Below are positions 1-13,640 of a DNA stretch of 64,000 bases, piece by piece (the first letter of the stretch is position 1; each line of letters opens with the position of its first letter). Under the pieces are notes generated by a model, which did no database searches, had not been told where the DNA came from, and worked only from the letters and a program-made list of their open reading frames with translations. A program made the position numbers and the translations under genes. Source of the stretch: Serilophus lunatus (Eukaryota; Chordata; Aves; Passeriformes; Eurylaimidae); assembly GCA_013399895.1 (NCBI GenBank), contig VXBA01001835.1, positions 248,001-312,000 of the forward strand, written 5' to 3'.

Positions 1-2889
1 TGTTCGCTGTTCGCCCTGTTACTCTTGCCTTCCTGGTTTTTTTATAGTCTTGTTTTTAATAATAAAAGTATGTACCGAACCTAGGCTATTGCAGCTTCTC
101 ACAAGAATTTTGCTAATGCCTAAGTACTAAGCAGTATCTCCTTGATTTGAAAGATGGAGCAGCAAGGAATTATCATTTAGAGGTATTTCTTTTTAGAGAA
201 TATGCTGCACTATGTTTATATGTCTTCTGTGGAGTGTCGTCACATTCCATAACTCAATGTCGCTTGCATCGGAGAGCTACAGTGCAGGCTGGGATGCATT
301 TTATCTGTTGGCTACAGCTCTGTAAGACTACAGACTAATTCTTCATCTCCATTTGAGGTAGGAGGGCGGCAGGAGCAAGATGAAGTGTGCAGCAGTCCTC
401 ATACTTAATCCAGTTCCCAGAAATGACAAAAGGCAATATGCCATCTGATACGTTACAAGCACAGTGGTCCCAACTACCAAGGGCCTGGCTGATTGCCAGT
501 GAGGACCTGAGCAGGGCAGAGTTTCAGAATGTGCTTAGGGTGGTCATGAATGTCAAGTTTCTGATGCCTCTCTGAAATGAGATGTAGTAACAGCTGTGCA
601 TTCCTATCCGGCTGCAGTACAGGAGTGGGATTCATGTTCTGATTCGTATTCTTTTGCTAGGGGGAGCTTCTGATTGCCTTCCAGATGGTGGTCAACTGAG
701 TGTCACTTGGGTGTCTTGAAAATTGCACTACATCAGGAAACTTCAGGAACTGGGAGTGAAAGCAAAGGGAGATGAATAGTCAGCAGTTCTCAGAGTCCAT
801 TTTCCTAGGAGTCTGGACTAATGAGGAGTGTGTTGGCTGTAAAAGTCAGCCGTTACTCAGTACAAAAGGATATAATCAGAGGGAGTGGGGGAATGGGGGA
901 ATTCAATTCTTAGCTCTTTAAACCTCTTGGTGGTGTTGGTGCAGTAGTTTTATCAGCCTCTGTTTCAGTATTTCCATCTGCGAGATGGGATGCTGCTCGT
1001 GAAGCATATTCAACTTGACAAAATGAAGTTCCTCTCATGCAGCCAGTTATTAGGACTTGTATTTTTCTCTTATAATGTTGTGTAGCCACTATGTATGAAA
1101 AGGGTGTTGACATGAAAAAAAAAAGTGAAGATAGTAACATCAACATTTTCTGCTTTTGTTTCATATAATACATTATCACCACTACTTGTTTAATGGCCTT
1201 TGAACAAGCTTTTGTCTCTTCAAATAAGATGCTGACATTTATGTGGGAATGACTCTATTTCCCTCACCTCTAAAACTTGTATTAACCTGCTGATTCAGAA
1301 GTAAAGAGCCTCCCTCTGCCTTGTGTTCTTTCCTGGCTCTATCTTTTCTCTTCCTTGAGTCCTCAGCCCAGTCTAATTACTGTCAGTGCAACAGCTGCTT
1401 CCTCTTTGTCTGTCCATTTCAGTGAATTCCCCTCTCATATCCAGACTCAGCTGAGAGGCACCCTTTGCCTGTGCCTCTTTTGTCTCCTGCTAACTGATGA
1501 CATAAACCATTTTGTTGTATAGTTTACATTAATAAGATGAAAACAAAAATTGCCCCACAAAAAAACCAAGCAAGCACTTAAAAAACTGCATTGTGTGAGA
1601 CAGTGGCTCATTTGGAGCCTTATTTTGACAACCTTAGATTGGAAAAAAAATCCCACTGTGCATCTTCATGTCTCACTGAACTCTTTCTTTAATGAGTTAA
1701 GATCAGCTCCCTTTCCCGCCAGCTCATTGTTTGATCAGGAGCATGCAAATGTCCAAGATGCAGAGCAACACAAAGAGGTGTTGTGTCTGTTCATGTAGCT
1801 TAAAGTGTATAAATAGGACAGGACTGCATAGTCTGAAAATGTAATTAAATGTAATAATAAAAAAAAGGAGTGGCGGTGAAAAACATGCATGCATTATTCT
1901 AATCCTGCTCCTTTCATAACAAAGAACAAATGTGGCTGCTACTACAGTTGCAGTCTGTTTGTCTTAGTCTATACACATGCATGAGAAGAATCAATTCAAT
2001 AGAAAGTAAATGTAAAATCACAAAATAATCGCCAGCGATGTGTTTAAGGATGACCTCCTGTAAGCTTGTTTTCTTTGCTCTTTTTTTTTCCACTCTAAAG
2101 CTCGTATAATAAGCATAAAGTGAAAATAAGTGATGGTAAAAGAAACCCAAACAGTCTCTTTTTTGCTTTTGAGCCATGTGAAGAATGCCTTCAAAGGTGT
2201 TAGTTTCTTTTACATATTTTGTTTACTTGGGTTATTTGTTCCTCTACACTAGAAATTCAGATGAACTGGCAGTATGATGAAAGCAAGAATGTTGTTTCTA
2301 TGAAGTGAGGGAAACAGAAATGGGAAATAACGGAATAAGGGACACATCAAAGCTTTGTCCTTTCTCTCTGCCACTCATCCTTTTAAACTATTTTGCCCTT
2401 GTTATATTTCCCATTACACTTCAGTCTTTCAAGCTAATTTTTCATGGCTCTGGAGACCAGAAACAGAATCTCTACTCCCTTCCCACCCCTCTAACTTTAC
2501 TGGTACCAAGTAGAATCTAAAAAAAAATAAATTCTGCAATTTCAGAGCATACAGCACAACTGAAGTTGCCAACAGGAGGTAACACTGGATACGAGTACTA
2601 GTGCATCTAAGGAGTTGATACCTAGTTATTGCACACTTGATTGTATGGCAGTAGCCATCAAGTTGTTTCTTCCATCTCTACCCACTTCTACCATTTCATC
2701 AGTAGATGATGGTTTCCTCTGTTCCTACTTAAATATGTTGCCATATTAGAAACATGCTGGTATTTGCAGGTGACACTGGCATTTAAATTGTTTCCTTGTC
2801 AGCTGTTTTTCAGCTTTTGTTTTCATGAAGGCAAAAAAGGTAGAAAATTGCCATTTGCCTTATGTTTTCATGATGACTTGAACATACGA
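1..2889. other. Unique AT-rich noncoding DNA, no gene seen
   Basis: No recognisable exon or repeat with good support. A possible MIR core fragment (cagtatttccatctgcgaga, tgggatgctgc) lies at about 955-1010. Short A- and T-runs occur, and all open frames are under 91 codons with unrecognised products. Confidence 0.5.
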
Positions 2890-3300
2890 GTCCCCAAGGC
2901 TGCAGCCCTACTCCTTTTTCTGATGTAGACCCCCTTGCTCACAGATGTACACAGACAGCCCCTCACTCCTGCATCCCCCTGCATTGTGGATCCTCCAGCT
3001 GTTAGCCTTAGATATAGAGTCCGTCCAGTAGCAGGTCTTCCAGTTGACTTCCAGACTTGACTCTCTCCACAAGTTGGCCAGGACCACCCTTATCTCTCCA
3101 GAAGCCAATTCCACTAGTTGCCCCACTCCCAGAGACACACACGTACCTGTCTGCCAAACCACCTACCTTAACTACTTGCTTAGCCAGCAAATAGCTGCTG
3201 TCTATTGTGGCTTGATAGTTCCTAGCAATTACACACTCACTGCAGCTGCTGACACCACACATATATGGGCTCTAAAACCCAACTCCAAGCAGCAAACCTG
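2890..3300 (-). repeat. Minisatellite-like dispersed repeat (minus-strand copy)
   Basis: Read on the minus strand this gives 'gtgtaattgctaggaactat' and 'cagcagctatttgctgg', then units such as 'gcttctggagagataagg', 'gtcaactggaagacctgct' and 'actggacggactc', then 'agctggaggatccacaatgc' and 'ctgtgtacatctgtgagc'. The same landmarks occur in the same order in the + strand copy at 23360-23990 ('gtaactgctattgaacatct', 'ctactggagagacc' units, 'ggagggatccatagcatgtg', 'gtgtatctgtc'). The overlapping short open frames on both strands here are by-products of its composition. Confidence 0.5.
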
Positions 3301-5872
3301 TTTACATGACTGACTCATTTTATCCTCTTGTCCCTTTTTTTCCATGCTTGCTCCCCACTAAATCACCTGGATCCATCTCTTCTCCTGCTTTTTTTTTCTT
3401 ACCCTAAACATCCTGTATTAATTCTAGTGCAATCCCAAAATTGTGTTCCTCTACATCCCATAATATGTTCCATACTCCTGGACAGTAACCCTCCTTAGCC
3501 TATAACTGCTTCTCCAGCTGACTCATCTAGTGGGTGTCATACCTGGGCAAGGGGGCTGATGGCTCTTCTGGGTCAGCTCTAGCAGGAGGCTGGAGCTCTG
3601 TCTTCCTGGCTGAGTTCTCTTAAGTACCCATGCCTTGGTGCTCATATGGATGTGTACATGTAGATAAAAGCCTTTGAAGTGGGTGATCATTCTCCTTTGA
3701 TGGCCCTGGGAGTACCTGCCCAAGATGATACTGAAATTCCCCACCTATCTTGCTTATCTGTGCTCCTGTGTGCATGTTTGATTATCACATAACCAAACTA
3801 TCACCACCTTCTACAGGAAGGTGAATAAGTAGGCACTAGCCTTTGGATAGCAATCATTCCCACACAGAGTAGAAAAAATTATTTTTGTCCCCCTTATTTA
3901 TCTTTTTATATGATTCTTACTCAAGAATTTTTAACTATTGAGTAGCTGTAAAACCTCTTTGTGTAGGACATGACAGTGATTGATGCTTGGCTTTCTGGTC
4001 ATCTTTGAGTTTATTTTTCTGTTAAGAGGTTTTCTGTAGTGCTTATCAGTGTGTTTATGTGGTTATATAAAGAAGATTCATGATGTGATGAATGATGGCC
4101 TGACAGGGATGATAATAACAATTCTAGTTATTTATGTACTATTACCTTTTTTGCTATAACTGGTAAAATATAAGAGAGATGAAAACTCCAAAGATACCTT
4201 TCTCTTAGGCTATCTTTATCCAGCTGTTAGTTTGGCTCCAGTCCTTCAGTATTCCCCCACCTCTATCCTCTTTCTCTCTCCTTTTTTTTTCCTCTCCACC
4301 TCCACCCTCCAATCTGCTGCAGCTGTTACGATTTCATCATTGTGTCCAAATACCACATTTCCCATTAGCACCACAGCTCTTTCTGTGCTAAGGGGAACGT
4401 CATCTGTATGCTTTGCATGTGTATTATTGTTAGATAATCTGCAGCTAAAGCAGGACTTACACCTTTGACTGTAGCAAAGCTGAATTCCCTAGTAAGAGGC
4501 ACACGTAAGATGCATAAAAATTGAAGGATGAAATCTGCAGACTTGATAGCAGAAAGTGGTTAAGCCTTTTTGTTCCCATGCTCTGCTTTTCAGATGCCTT
4601 TGCACCATAGTTAGCCTTATCACTGTTGGATTTTAGACTAGATGCCAGCATGTTTATTCCTTTTGGCAGTTTTAGTGCCGTGTCAATCCTTGACTGTCAC
4701 AGTTGTGTCATATATTAGATAGCTTATCCTAAAAAAGGATTTTGAGGTATGAAAGCACTGGTCATTTTAATATGCTTCATCAATCTGTTGGGGGTTTTTT
4801 TCAGCTGATTTTTAGGTTTCTGTGTGCTTTGAGTCAACTGCTTTTTGTGAATTTCTTTCTGCTCACTATCTTTTGATATCTATGACACCCATTTTGCACT
4901 TACTTTGGCTTTTCAACAAAACTCTGTCAATGCCCTTGCTCTTTCTTTACAGTCTCCTGTGATTACTGCAAGCCTGGCAGTGCATCTTAATTTGGACTCA
5001 GGGGTCATCTTGGAGTTCTGACTCTACTTGTACCTAGGTTCTGTCTTGCTGTCTTGTTCTTCATATCTGTGCAATTCATTTGCTTGTAGAGGAGACCTTG
5101 AGCAAGCCACTAGGCTTTTCAGATGTGCAGTATGAATTGCAGATCCCACAAAATTACCTAAAATAGATGTTAATTATAGTGTTCTTTGCCACATTTGAGA
5201 TCCACATGACTAATTCCCTCTGGTTTTCTTTAAGAGAGGTCTTATTTCCTCAGACTGTAATGCCTGTAGATTTGACTTACTAGACCACTGGGAGGAGAAT
5301 CTTATTCCAGGGACCAGAATAGGCCTTTCAGTCAAAATAGGTAGGAGGCATGTTGTATGTACTTGTACATGTAGCATACATATATGCATCTATGTGCCAA
5401 AATAAACTATGTGACTTTGGATGTATAAAATATGTCACGGGACATCTGTGATTACTGATGTAAAGCTTCTATTTGCACACCTGAGAACTGAAAGCATCTG
5501 TGTTCAGTGCTACATATCATTGCATCATTTCTACACTGGATGCATATTTTGAATTCTGTTGTGCAAATACAACCTTACTTTGTGCAGTCTAAGACAGTAT
5601 AAAGCAAAATACTTCTGACTGGACTTGTCATCTTCTATTTTTCCCTCTCAGAAAATGGCAAGGGTATTTGCACAACACTGACAGTTCCAGATATTTTCCT
5701 TTCTTCTGTCATGTTTGTTTCATTAAGTCCTTTGCAAAGAGATAGCAGATGCAGCTCCTTTTGTAATGTTAGTTCTCTGTATAATGGACTTAGGACACTT
5801 TCCTAGTGCAAGAGTTGCAAAGCTGAAGGTTTGCCAGAGTGCCGTGTTGGATGCTGGTATTTGTCTGGGGTT
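3301..5872. other. Unique noncoding DNA, no gene seen
   Basis: Pyrimidine-rich + strand stretches occur at 3310-3400 and 4255-4315. A possible MIR fragment (gagaccttgagcaagccact) lies near 5090-5170. No exon is recognised. Confidence 0.5.
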
Positions 5873-6410
5873 CATCACAGAGTCAGTGAGGTTGGAGAGG
5901 ATGTCTGTAGATCTTTAGTCCAGTCTGTTTGCTTAAAGCAGAGTCAGCTAGAGCAGATTGCCCAGGTCTGTGTCTAGTCAGGCTTTAATATCTCCAAGGT
6001 TGGACATTCCACAAGCTTTCTGGGCAGTCTGTGCTACTGTTAGGTCACCCTTAGACTAAATAAAGATTTGTATCACATTTAGTCAGAATACCTCAGCTTT
6101 TTCTCATATAGAGGATATTCCACTCCCTTAGACATCTTTGTGGTGCTTCATTGAAGGCACTTCAGTATGTTCATGTATTTCTTGTATGGAGGAGCCCAGC
6201 ACTTGCCATAGGGCTCCGGGTGTGTCCTTACCAGTGCTGAGTAGAGGGGAATGGTCACCTTCCTTGTCTTGATGAGCCCAAATCTTCAGCCTGTCAAGGT
6301 CCCTGTGAAGGGTGGCACAACCATCTGGGGTATTTGCCAGTCTTTCTGATTTTGTAACATCTGCAAATTTGTCAAAGGGAGAAGATGGTAGTGGCAAATA
6401 CAGCTTCACC
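5873..6410 (-). mobile_element. CR1 LINE 3' fragment, minus strand
   Basis: Read on the + strand this is the reverse complement of a CR1 tail: 'cagagtcagtgaggttggag' (terminal repeat side), 'atctccaaggttggacattc', 'ttctgggcagtctgtgctac', 'ggagcccagcacttgcc' and 'agtgctgagtagagggga'. It continues to 'gtaacatctgcaaatttgtc'. The minus strand encodes remnants such as NTPDGCATLHRDLDRL, typical of CR1 3' regions. It is decayed, with indels. Confidence 0.8.
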
Positions 6411-9012
6411 AAATTCTTATTAACTTTGGTAGCTCAGAGTGAAAGTAGGATCTTGCTAGGTGGTCTAGGGAGAAAGAGTGTTTGCTGGATGCAGTATGAC
6501 TCCATTGTGTAAAGCTTAAAAGAGTTTTCCTCCATGTTAGGTCTCTTGGATTTCTCTGCTGATGAGGACTGTATGCGACCTTTCTGTGTTTTAATTATTC
6601 AGGAAGGATGTCCTACACTACCAAGTGCCTGCTGATAAAAATTCTGAAATGAATACTTCCAATGACTACTTTTGATGCTTACTTTAGATCCTCTAAGTCA
6701 GAGATCCTGGTTGGAAATTTTTATGAGACTCTAGGGAGCCCTGAGCGCTGCAGGTGTTGTCTCCCAGTACACAAGTAATGTTCCACACATTTTGATTTAA
6801 GGGAAATAGGATTTTTTGTAAATAAATATAGATTCATGGCTGTCTTGGATAGACCTCTCTGTTTCTTACTTTTACTAGTCAGGAGCTACCTGCCCTCTTC
6901 AGCGGTCTGCGACCTGTAGGCCACCTGATTTTGATATGCTCCATTCAGGACAGAGTGCTCAGCCCTCTTCCACCTGGTGCTGAATGCTGTTGGTTGAAAA
7001 TCACATCTCCTATGGCTAATGTTCACAGTAAGCAGTCCTGAAAGTGCATTTTTAGCTTGTGTTTCTTGACCTAGAGGTTATGGGGAGATCACTTTAAACA
7101 ACGTGTTTAAACTCTGCAAGCCCTGGTCTGAAAACAGGTGTTGAAAACTGATTGCCAACTTGCTTTGGGGATGTGGACTTAATTGGTTCATTCTGTTAAC
7201 AATGTTTTTACTGGACTTACACATTACAAGTCTCATCAAGTCCTCTCTGCTTTCTCCTGCCAAATAAATATTCCATAATAATCTCCCAATCTGTTCCTTC
7301 ATTTTCATTATTTATTAGCTTGTTTAATAAATAGACTTTTTTTTTTCTCCCATAAGCCTAAACTGACTTAAACATGAGCTGCTCCTTGGCTGACCCACAT
7401 AGCATCTTCTGTATAGCATGCTGTATTTGCCAGTGTTCGTTGAAGAACTGCTGGTACTCCAGAAAATCAGTACTTCATAGTGATGTTCCTGAGGCGTGAG
7501 AATGGGAGAATGGGAGACTAATATGAAATAGATCTTGCATGTCTCTGATATGCTAAAGCAGCAGGGAAACAGTTAGTTCTGGGCTTCCTGCACTGTACTG
7601 AGCTTCTCATTTCTAAAGCTGACAATTAGGTTCTTGTCTATTTGCAGGATATGAGCTTGATCTCTCAAGGAACCACACTACGAGTGCCTTCCTACTTGAC
7701 AGTAAAACATTAGTAACTAGTAACTAGTTAATTCAAACTGTTACCTAAACATTCTGAATAATTGTTTCATAAACAATCTGAAAAAAACATTTTGAATAAT
7801 ATTATTTTAAAATTCTGTTGACCTCATTTATTTTCCGTAAGTGTATCTTTAGAACATGATAGACTATTTAAGTTGGAAATTTATTTGCGATAAACTTCTG
7901 CTCTGTCAGCATCCTAATGGAGGAATTGTGCATATGATCTGCAGTGCCATTCCCAAGGAAAGAAAAGGAAGGAAATGCAGATTTGCAGATTTTGTCCATG
8001 TCACTCACTTACAAATAGGTCCCTACAGAATAATAAAGAGCTTCAGCGTCATTGGCTTCTTTTTTTTTTTAAACTAAATAGTCATAGACTTCACAAAGTA
8101 TAAGGTCCCTCTAGCTGCGTACCATTTTAGGAGAGTTCTATATTATATTACATGTTTCTAGCTGATGGTTCAAATTTCTAAAGTAGGATTTTTCTGATTA
8201 CAAGCTCAAGTTTGAATTTCCAGCCTCACTGAATCCCCCTCCAAATCTGCTGACTCTGCCAGGCAGACTGATGTTTTAGTGGATTTGTTAATGTTCAAGC
8301 CACATTCTTACCATTCTTTTCTCACAGGAAAATATCTGTAAATAACTGTCTAAAATTTCTTACTCTGCTGGGTTTCCTGTCACTCTCAGGAACGTTAGTG
8401 CCTTCTTTATTTTGAGTGTTAGTATATCTCTAAGAATAACCAATAGAGGGTATGATGATGGATCAGTGCCATTTGGGTAAGGGAGAATATGCTGAAATTC
8501 CCCTTTCCTACCTTATTTTAAAGGTACATAGCATCACTTTATCCTTGGATGTGTTAAGGGAAATTCTAAGTTTTAATCTTTAAGTAGGATTATTGTAGCA
8601 CTAGTTTCTTCCGTTGTTTCCTGCAAGAGTCCTTGGTTTAGTGCTTATACCTCACCCAAAAGCCTTTCCCCCCCCAGTTCTAAAGTTTTCCATCACAAAA
8701 GCTGGTGTCAAAAATGATCTTGCATTTAGTGTATTCAGAAAAAGGAGTCCAGTTTAACTAGGAAAAAAATTGCAAAACAGTTACTGAGTACAAAAGCTAG
8801 TTGTCATCTTGAAACTGAATTTAAGGCTTTCTTTCCCCTCAAGACAGTTGGACAAATCTGTTTAATCTCACTTCTACTTTTTGTTTCATCCCCAAAAGTA
8901 CTTTTTATAGTTTCTTTTGAGGCAAAATAGATGAAATAATGAATTCCATCAATAGAACTATGTTTAGGCCAACATTTTCAAACTTTTGCACTTAAAAAAT
9001 GCAGACTTGAGT

Positions 9013-9036
9013 TTGTACATATATATATATATAAAT
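9013..9036. repeat. TA dinucleotide microsatellite
   Basis: A short run of alternating TA (tacatatatatatatataaa) lies in A/T-rich DNA. Confidence 0.8.
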
Positions 9037-9849
9037 ATGAAAATATTTTGTCACAAGATTGTGGATTATTGACAGTTTTACAGATTGACCTGAAATAGGA
9101 ATTTCAGAACCTTGAAGCAAACAAGTTTCAAAAGTTAGTTGGTATTCTTAGTTCGGACCACTGCCAGTCCTCATTACGTGTGAGAGACGAGATTTCAACA
9201 TTTATCTGAATAGTTCCTGCTTGACACTTTTACTGGTTAATTTCTCTCAACCTCTCCCCTCCCCCCCTCCCCCATCATCTATGCTCCTCATTTTCAAAAA
9301 CTTGATGGAACATCTGAGAAGTGCTAGGTAATTCACATTCATCATGGATATTGTTTTGAATATCTGATTTTTTTTGGTGACTTTTCAATCCTTTTAAGGA
9401 TTGCTGTGGGAGTCAGTCAGCAAGCTAGTGAGGACCTTCTACAGCATTGTGGAAGAGCAGGAACAAAACATGTTATGCCTTGGTTGGAAAGAGTTCTGTT
9501 GAGTCAGCATATGCCTGTAGTGTAGCAGCATGCTGGCTTGTGTCAAGAGTGTGGTTGGGACTCGAGTGCAGAAAGCTGCACATTATCTGTACTCCAAGAA
9601 TGTGAGGATTCTCCTCTTTCTCCATAGCTGAGTGCCTGAGTTGCATGAAAACTCTTATATGCCTCAGCTGTTGAGAGTGGAACTTCCGTCATTGAAGAGA
9701 TGGGATACCTGTAGCTCATGGAATTCCTGAGTATGCAAAGTCATGATTTTACAAATACTTGGATATTTCAGGATTTTTAGGTTTTCTAGTCTCAATAGTC
9801 ACCTCTGAAGGTTAGACAGCTATATGTAGAGGGGAATGTGTTGTAATTG

Positions 9850-9880
9850 TATACTTGCCTTTAATGGATAGGCAAGTATA
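9850..9880. other. Perfect inverted repeat (11-bp stem, 9-nt loop)
   Basis: The left arm TATACTTGCCT (9850-9860) and right arm AGGCAAGTATA (9870-9880) are exact reverse complements. The loop is ttaatggat. In RNA, two further G-U pairs could extend the stem. No T-run follows, and no known small RNA is recognised. Confidence 0.8.
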
Positions 9881-12800
9881 TGCAAGAAGTATGACACAAT
9901 AATAAGTATTAACTGTTCTAAGGTAACATCTTTTTACTCCAGTTAGCTGGCAGTTGGGACTTAATTGGAACTTATTATAGTAATAATTTATATTGAATTT
10001 AAATGCATTTTACTGGCTGATAGAAATATTATAAATGTAGAAAATCTTCTGCTGGTTAGCCTATAATACAAGGCATTTTCAAGAGCTGGCAGGTTTTGTA
10101 CAGGCTGAATTATCATGCAAAATGTCTGGAAGCATATGATTTATGCCAAAGGTGCTGTAAGATTGCATAAATTTAAACCTTTATTCTGAACTATTGCATT
10201 AATGCACTAAAATAATTATAGGGTGCTGACGATGCAGCACCATTTGAGAAAATGAATGACTTAATTTTACTTAAGTCTATTGTTAAAGATAAAACTATGC
10301 TACTATATTAAAAGAAAGAAAAGAAAAACCCCGCACAAGAAGATGAAATGCTGTCAAGTCATAGATCATAACACTGCAATTTGGATTTGCTCTCTGTGGA
10401 GAAATTGTATTGCTTTTACCTCTTTCTTTTAAAGAGTCCTTACATGATCAAACATTTCATTCAAATATTGAAATTTGGTCAGACCTCTGTTGCTGTTGAC
10501 TTTTCATATTGACTATCTAAGAGCTTGGGCAGTAGTCTGATCTGAACTGACTCACTGCTAAACCTGCTATAATTATTTATTATCATTGTCTATGATTAGG
10601 GATATCACTATTTCTGGCAACACTCGCACAGTGACGCTCGGAAGTAGAAAATTACTGGGTCTTGTATATGCACGTAGAACCACAGTGGTTCACCTGATCA
10701 TTAACTCTTGGGTGTGAGCACCTACCCCATGAAGACTAACCCAAGACTGCCTGACCATGTTCTGTCTGAAAAATAGCTTCCTCTGTGGGTGTCTATGGGT
10801 CCTCTGGAGGGCCACTGCTGTAGGAATCCAGACTATCTTCTGGTTGACTATAGGAGAGCTTGTGTGTGCAGTTAGGCATGGGGTTTGTGAGGCCTTCAGG
10901 GGAAGGAAGAACTTGACAAGCTTTTTAGAAGCAGTCAGTTCTGTTGTTCTCACCCTTACAAACATGCTGGATTTACCAGTAAAGTACTTGGCTTTTATTT
11001 GACAGACCAGATGAAAAAAATATTAAACTAAAACAAGACTTAAGAAAAAAAAAAAGTCCCCATCAAGTTACATCTGCTGAGAAGAACAGCTTGAAGATGT
11101 AACTTCGAACCAAAGAGCTTGGACAGGTAGTTGACAAGACAAAGAAATGATGTCCATTTCAAGCCATATGGCCAGCCTGTGTCAAATTGAGAAGTACCAC
11201 CCATCACTCAGCTGTCCTTCCTTGTGCAGTGCTGTGGTTCGTTAGGTCCTAATCCTCATTCGTTACCTATTAATAGCCTGCTATTTGGTGTCCCAGGCAG
11301 AAGCAAGGAGCCGGAGAGGAGGAAGTGTAGGGAAGGATGGATGCTATAGACATTTTATTGTACTATTCCTTGACTCCCTGTACATCTTCCTTACGTAAGG
11401 ACCCTGAGTGCAAATACAGTGTTAACAAGAGAAATCTTTGATGCATCACAAGTAGCTGCCCCTTCATCTGTTTCTCACCCACCATCAACTTTGAAATGGG
11501 AAATGGAAAAAAAAAGTGCAGCGGGAGAGGAATAATAGATAAATAGCTGATGCAATTTACTAGCAGTTCTTTCCAGATCAGCATGACACTGACAAACCAA
11601 ATCCCAGCCATGCTAGAAATTTTTGATAAGAGCTCAGACACTTAATATTTGAGGTGACCTTTCTAGTTTAAGTTGTGATAGATGTATCTTAAGAATTTTA
11701 TATTTTTTGCTTCACATCAGCCCTCCAGTTTTATTTATCATATTTCCAATTCTGAGCATTCTAATCTCCTTTTTAAAGTAAACCTAAGGTATTTATCTGT
11801 AGCAGTATTCATCTGCCAGAAGAGCGTGGTGTTGATATAAATAGATATACTGGTGCTCTGTTTTCCCAGCCTTTCAGAAAACTGCTATTCAGCAATACCT
11901 ACAGTAAAATATATGGTCTTCAGGTGAATTAAGTGAGATGTGTGAACTTAAAGGTTTTTGTAGAACTGTGCTGGATTCTTCTAAAATAAATTTCATTCCA
12001 ACTTTGATAAAACAAGTGAAAGAACTGTAAAAAGCTTGACAGTTGCAAGAGAGTGACCTATAGTAGGGTGACCTCTAAAGAAGGAAGAATGAGCAGCTTC
12101 ACTTTTTTTGTGTCTCATCTGTGCTGCTTAAAGAAAGCTTGGAACATTATTTCCATGTTTTGCCACTCGTAATAATAGAAACTCAGATCTGGCTAAACAT
12201 CAAAAGACCTTTTCAGTAATTGGAGAGTAGTGACAGCATATCTTTCAAATTAATTTGGAAATAAATTATTAGTTAAAGATCCTTATTATTTTTCTAATGT
12301 AAAAACACTTTCTGAATTTAAGGATGGAAGAACCACAAGTCCACAGCAGAACTGTCTATTTTCAGAAAACAATGAAAACCAAACTTTACCATTCAGCTAT
12401 ATCAAAGACGTCCAAAAGACCAAAACACGTTAAGAACTTTTTGTTTTTGCAGTGCAGTTTTAAATATCTAATTTTGTGATAATTTAAATAAAATGCAAAT
12501 TGTCTGTGGGTGTTTTGTTTTTTGTTTGGTTTTTTTTTTTTTACAGTATTAATTTAGTTTCCATCCTCTGTGGAAAAACAGATCTGGTATTAACTTCAGT
12601 GCTAGTTTTGGTGGGGAGGGTGGAAATAGGAAAATGGTTTTACTACTTCTCATCATATAATGAATATACCATTGATTAAGAATTTTAATTTCCATGTGAT
12701 TTGCATTACGTTAAAACACTCCGAAATTACTTATTAGCTGTTGTAATATTTAATTTAGGATTATGTAAAAACCAATGTGCTTTGAAATCTGAAAATGAGT

Positions 12801-13064
12801 TAAACCTAAAAATTTGTTACATGGTTATATAAGACTACATTAATTTTGCTGGAGGCTTAAAGAATGATGTTTTTGAAAACATGCTTTGCATTTAAAATTA
12901 GCATTAGGGCAAAGTATCTATTATATGTTGAACTTTATTTGTTAGTCAAAATATTAAACTATAAAAATTGAAATTATTGTGTATCAAGGTTTAGGGTTTT
13001 TTTTTAAGTAAGGGAGAAGCTATTGTTTCCCTTTTTTGTTAGTCTGCAGCTTCATGTGAGGTTG

Positions 13065-13640
13065 TGTTGGGGTTTAACCCCAGCCATCAACTAAGCCCCA
13101 TGCAGCTGCTCACTTGCTCACTCCCCTGCAGTGGATGGAGGAGACAAGAGTAAAAGTGAGAAAACTCATGGGTTGAGATAAAGACAGATTAATAGGGAAA
13201 GCAAAATCTGAGCACTCAAGCAAAGCAAAACAAGGAATTTATTCACCACTTCACATGGGCAAGCAGGTCTTCAGCCATCCCCAGGACAGCAGGGCTCCAT
13301 CACATGTAGCAGTGACTTGGAAAGACAAACACCATCACTCTGAACATTCCTCCCTTCCTTCTTCGTTCCCAGGTTTTTATACTAAGCATGATACCATATG
13401 GTGTGGGTTATCCTGGGGAAGTTCCCTCCCAGCTTCTTGTGCACCCCAAGCCTCTTGGCTGATGGGGTGGTGTGAGGAGCAGAAAAAGCCTTAATGCTGT
13501 GCAAGCATTGATCAGCAATTAAAAAAAACTCCTCCAACAAAACCTTTGTGTTATCAGCATTGTTTCCAGCACAAATCCTTAACACAGCCCCATACCAGCT
13601 ACTGTGAAGAAAATTAACCGTACCCCAGTCAAAATCAGCA
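13065..13640 (-). mobile_element. Solo LTR of an avian ERVL-type endogenous retrovirus (copy 1)
   Basis: On the minus strand the element starts TGCTGATTTT near 13640 and ends GTTAAACCCCAACA near 13065, giving the TG...CA ends of an LTR. It shares with the copy at 53587-54317 the end region (taaccccagcc), the 'gggttgagata' block, the 'tatggt' block upstream of the TATA region, and the 'ccagctact' start region. A TATA-box candidate (TATAAAAA on the minus strand) lies at about 13374-13384. No gag, pol or env sequence flanks it, so it is a solo LTR. I recall this family as common in neoavian birds. I could not find a convincing target-site duplication. It is diverged and probably old. Confidence 0.75.

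Larger units (their letters stand above)
6411..13064. other. Unique noncoding DNA, no gene seen
   Basis: A/T-rich intergenic- or intron-like sequence. Notable local features are the hairpin at 9850-9880, a TA microsatellite at 9013, a C-rich run at 9250-9275, a 7-bp perfect hairpin (ggtgctg/cagcacc) at 10222-10241, and T-runs at 7336, 8061 and 12530. No exon is recognised. Confidence 0.5.

Noticed and set aside
2908..3313. Overlapping open frames of 84-89 codons on both strands
   Set aside because: Explained by the minisatellite-like repeat. Frames on both strands and lack of domains argue against a gene.
10222..10241. Hairpin ggtgctg/cagcacc as a small RNA
   Set aside because: A 7-bp stem is too short to separate from chance without conservation.
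13255..13585. Open frames inside the LTR at 13065-13640
   Set aside because: They are within LTR sequence, and no retroviral protein is encoded there.
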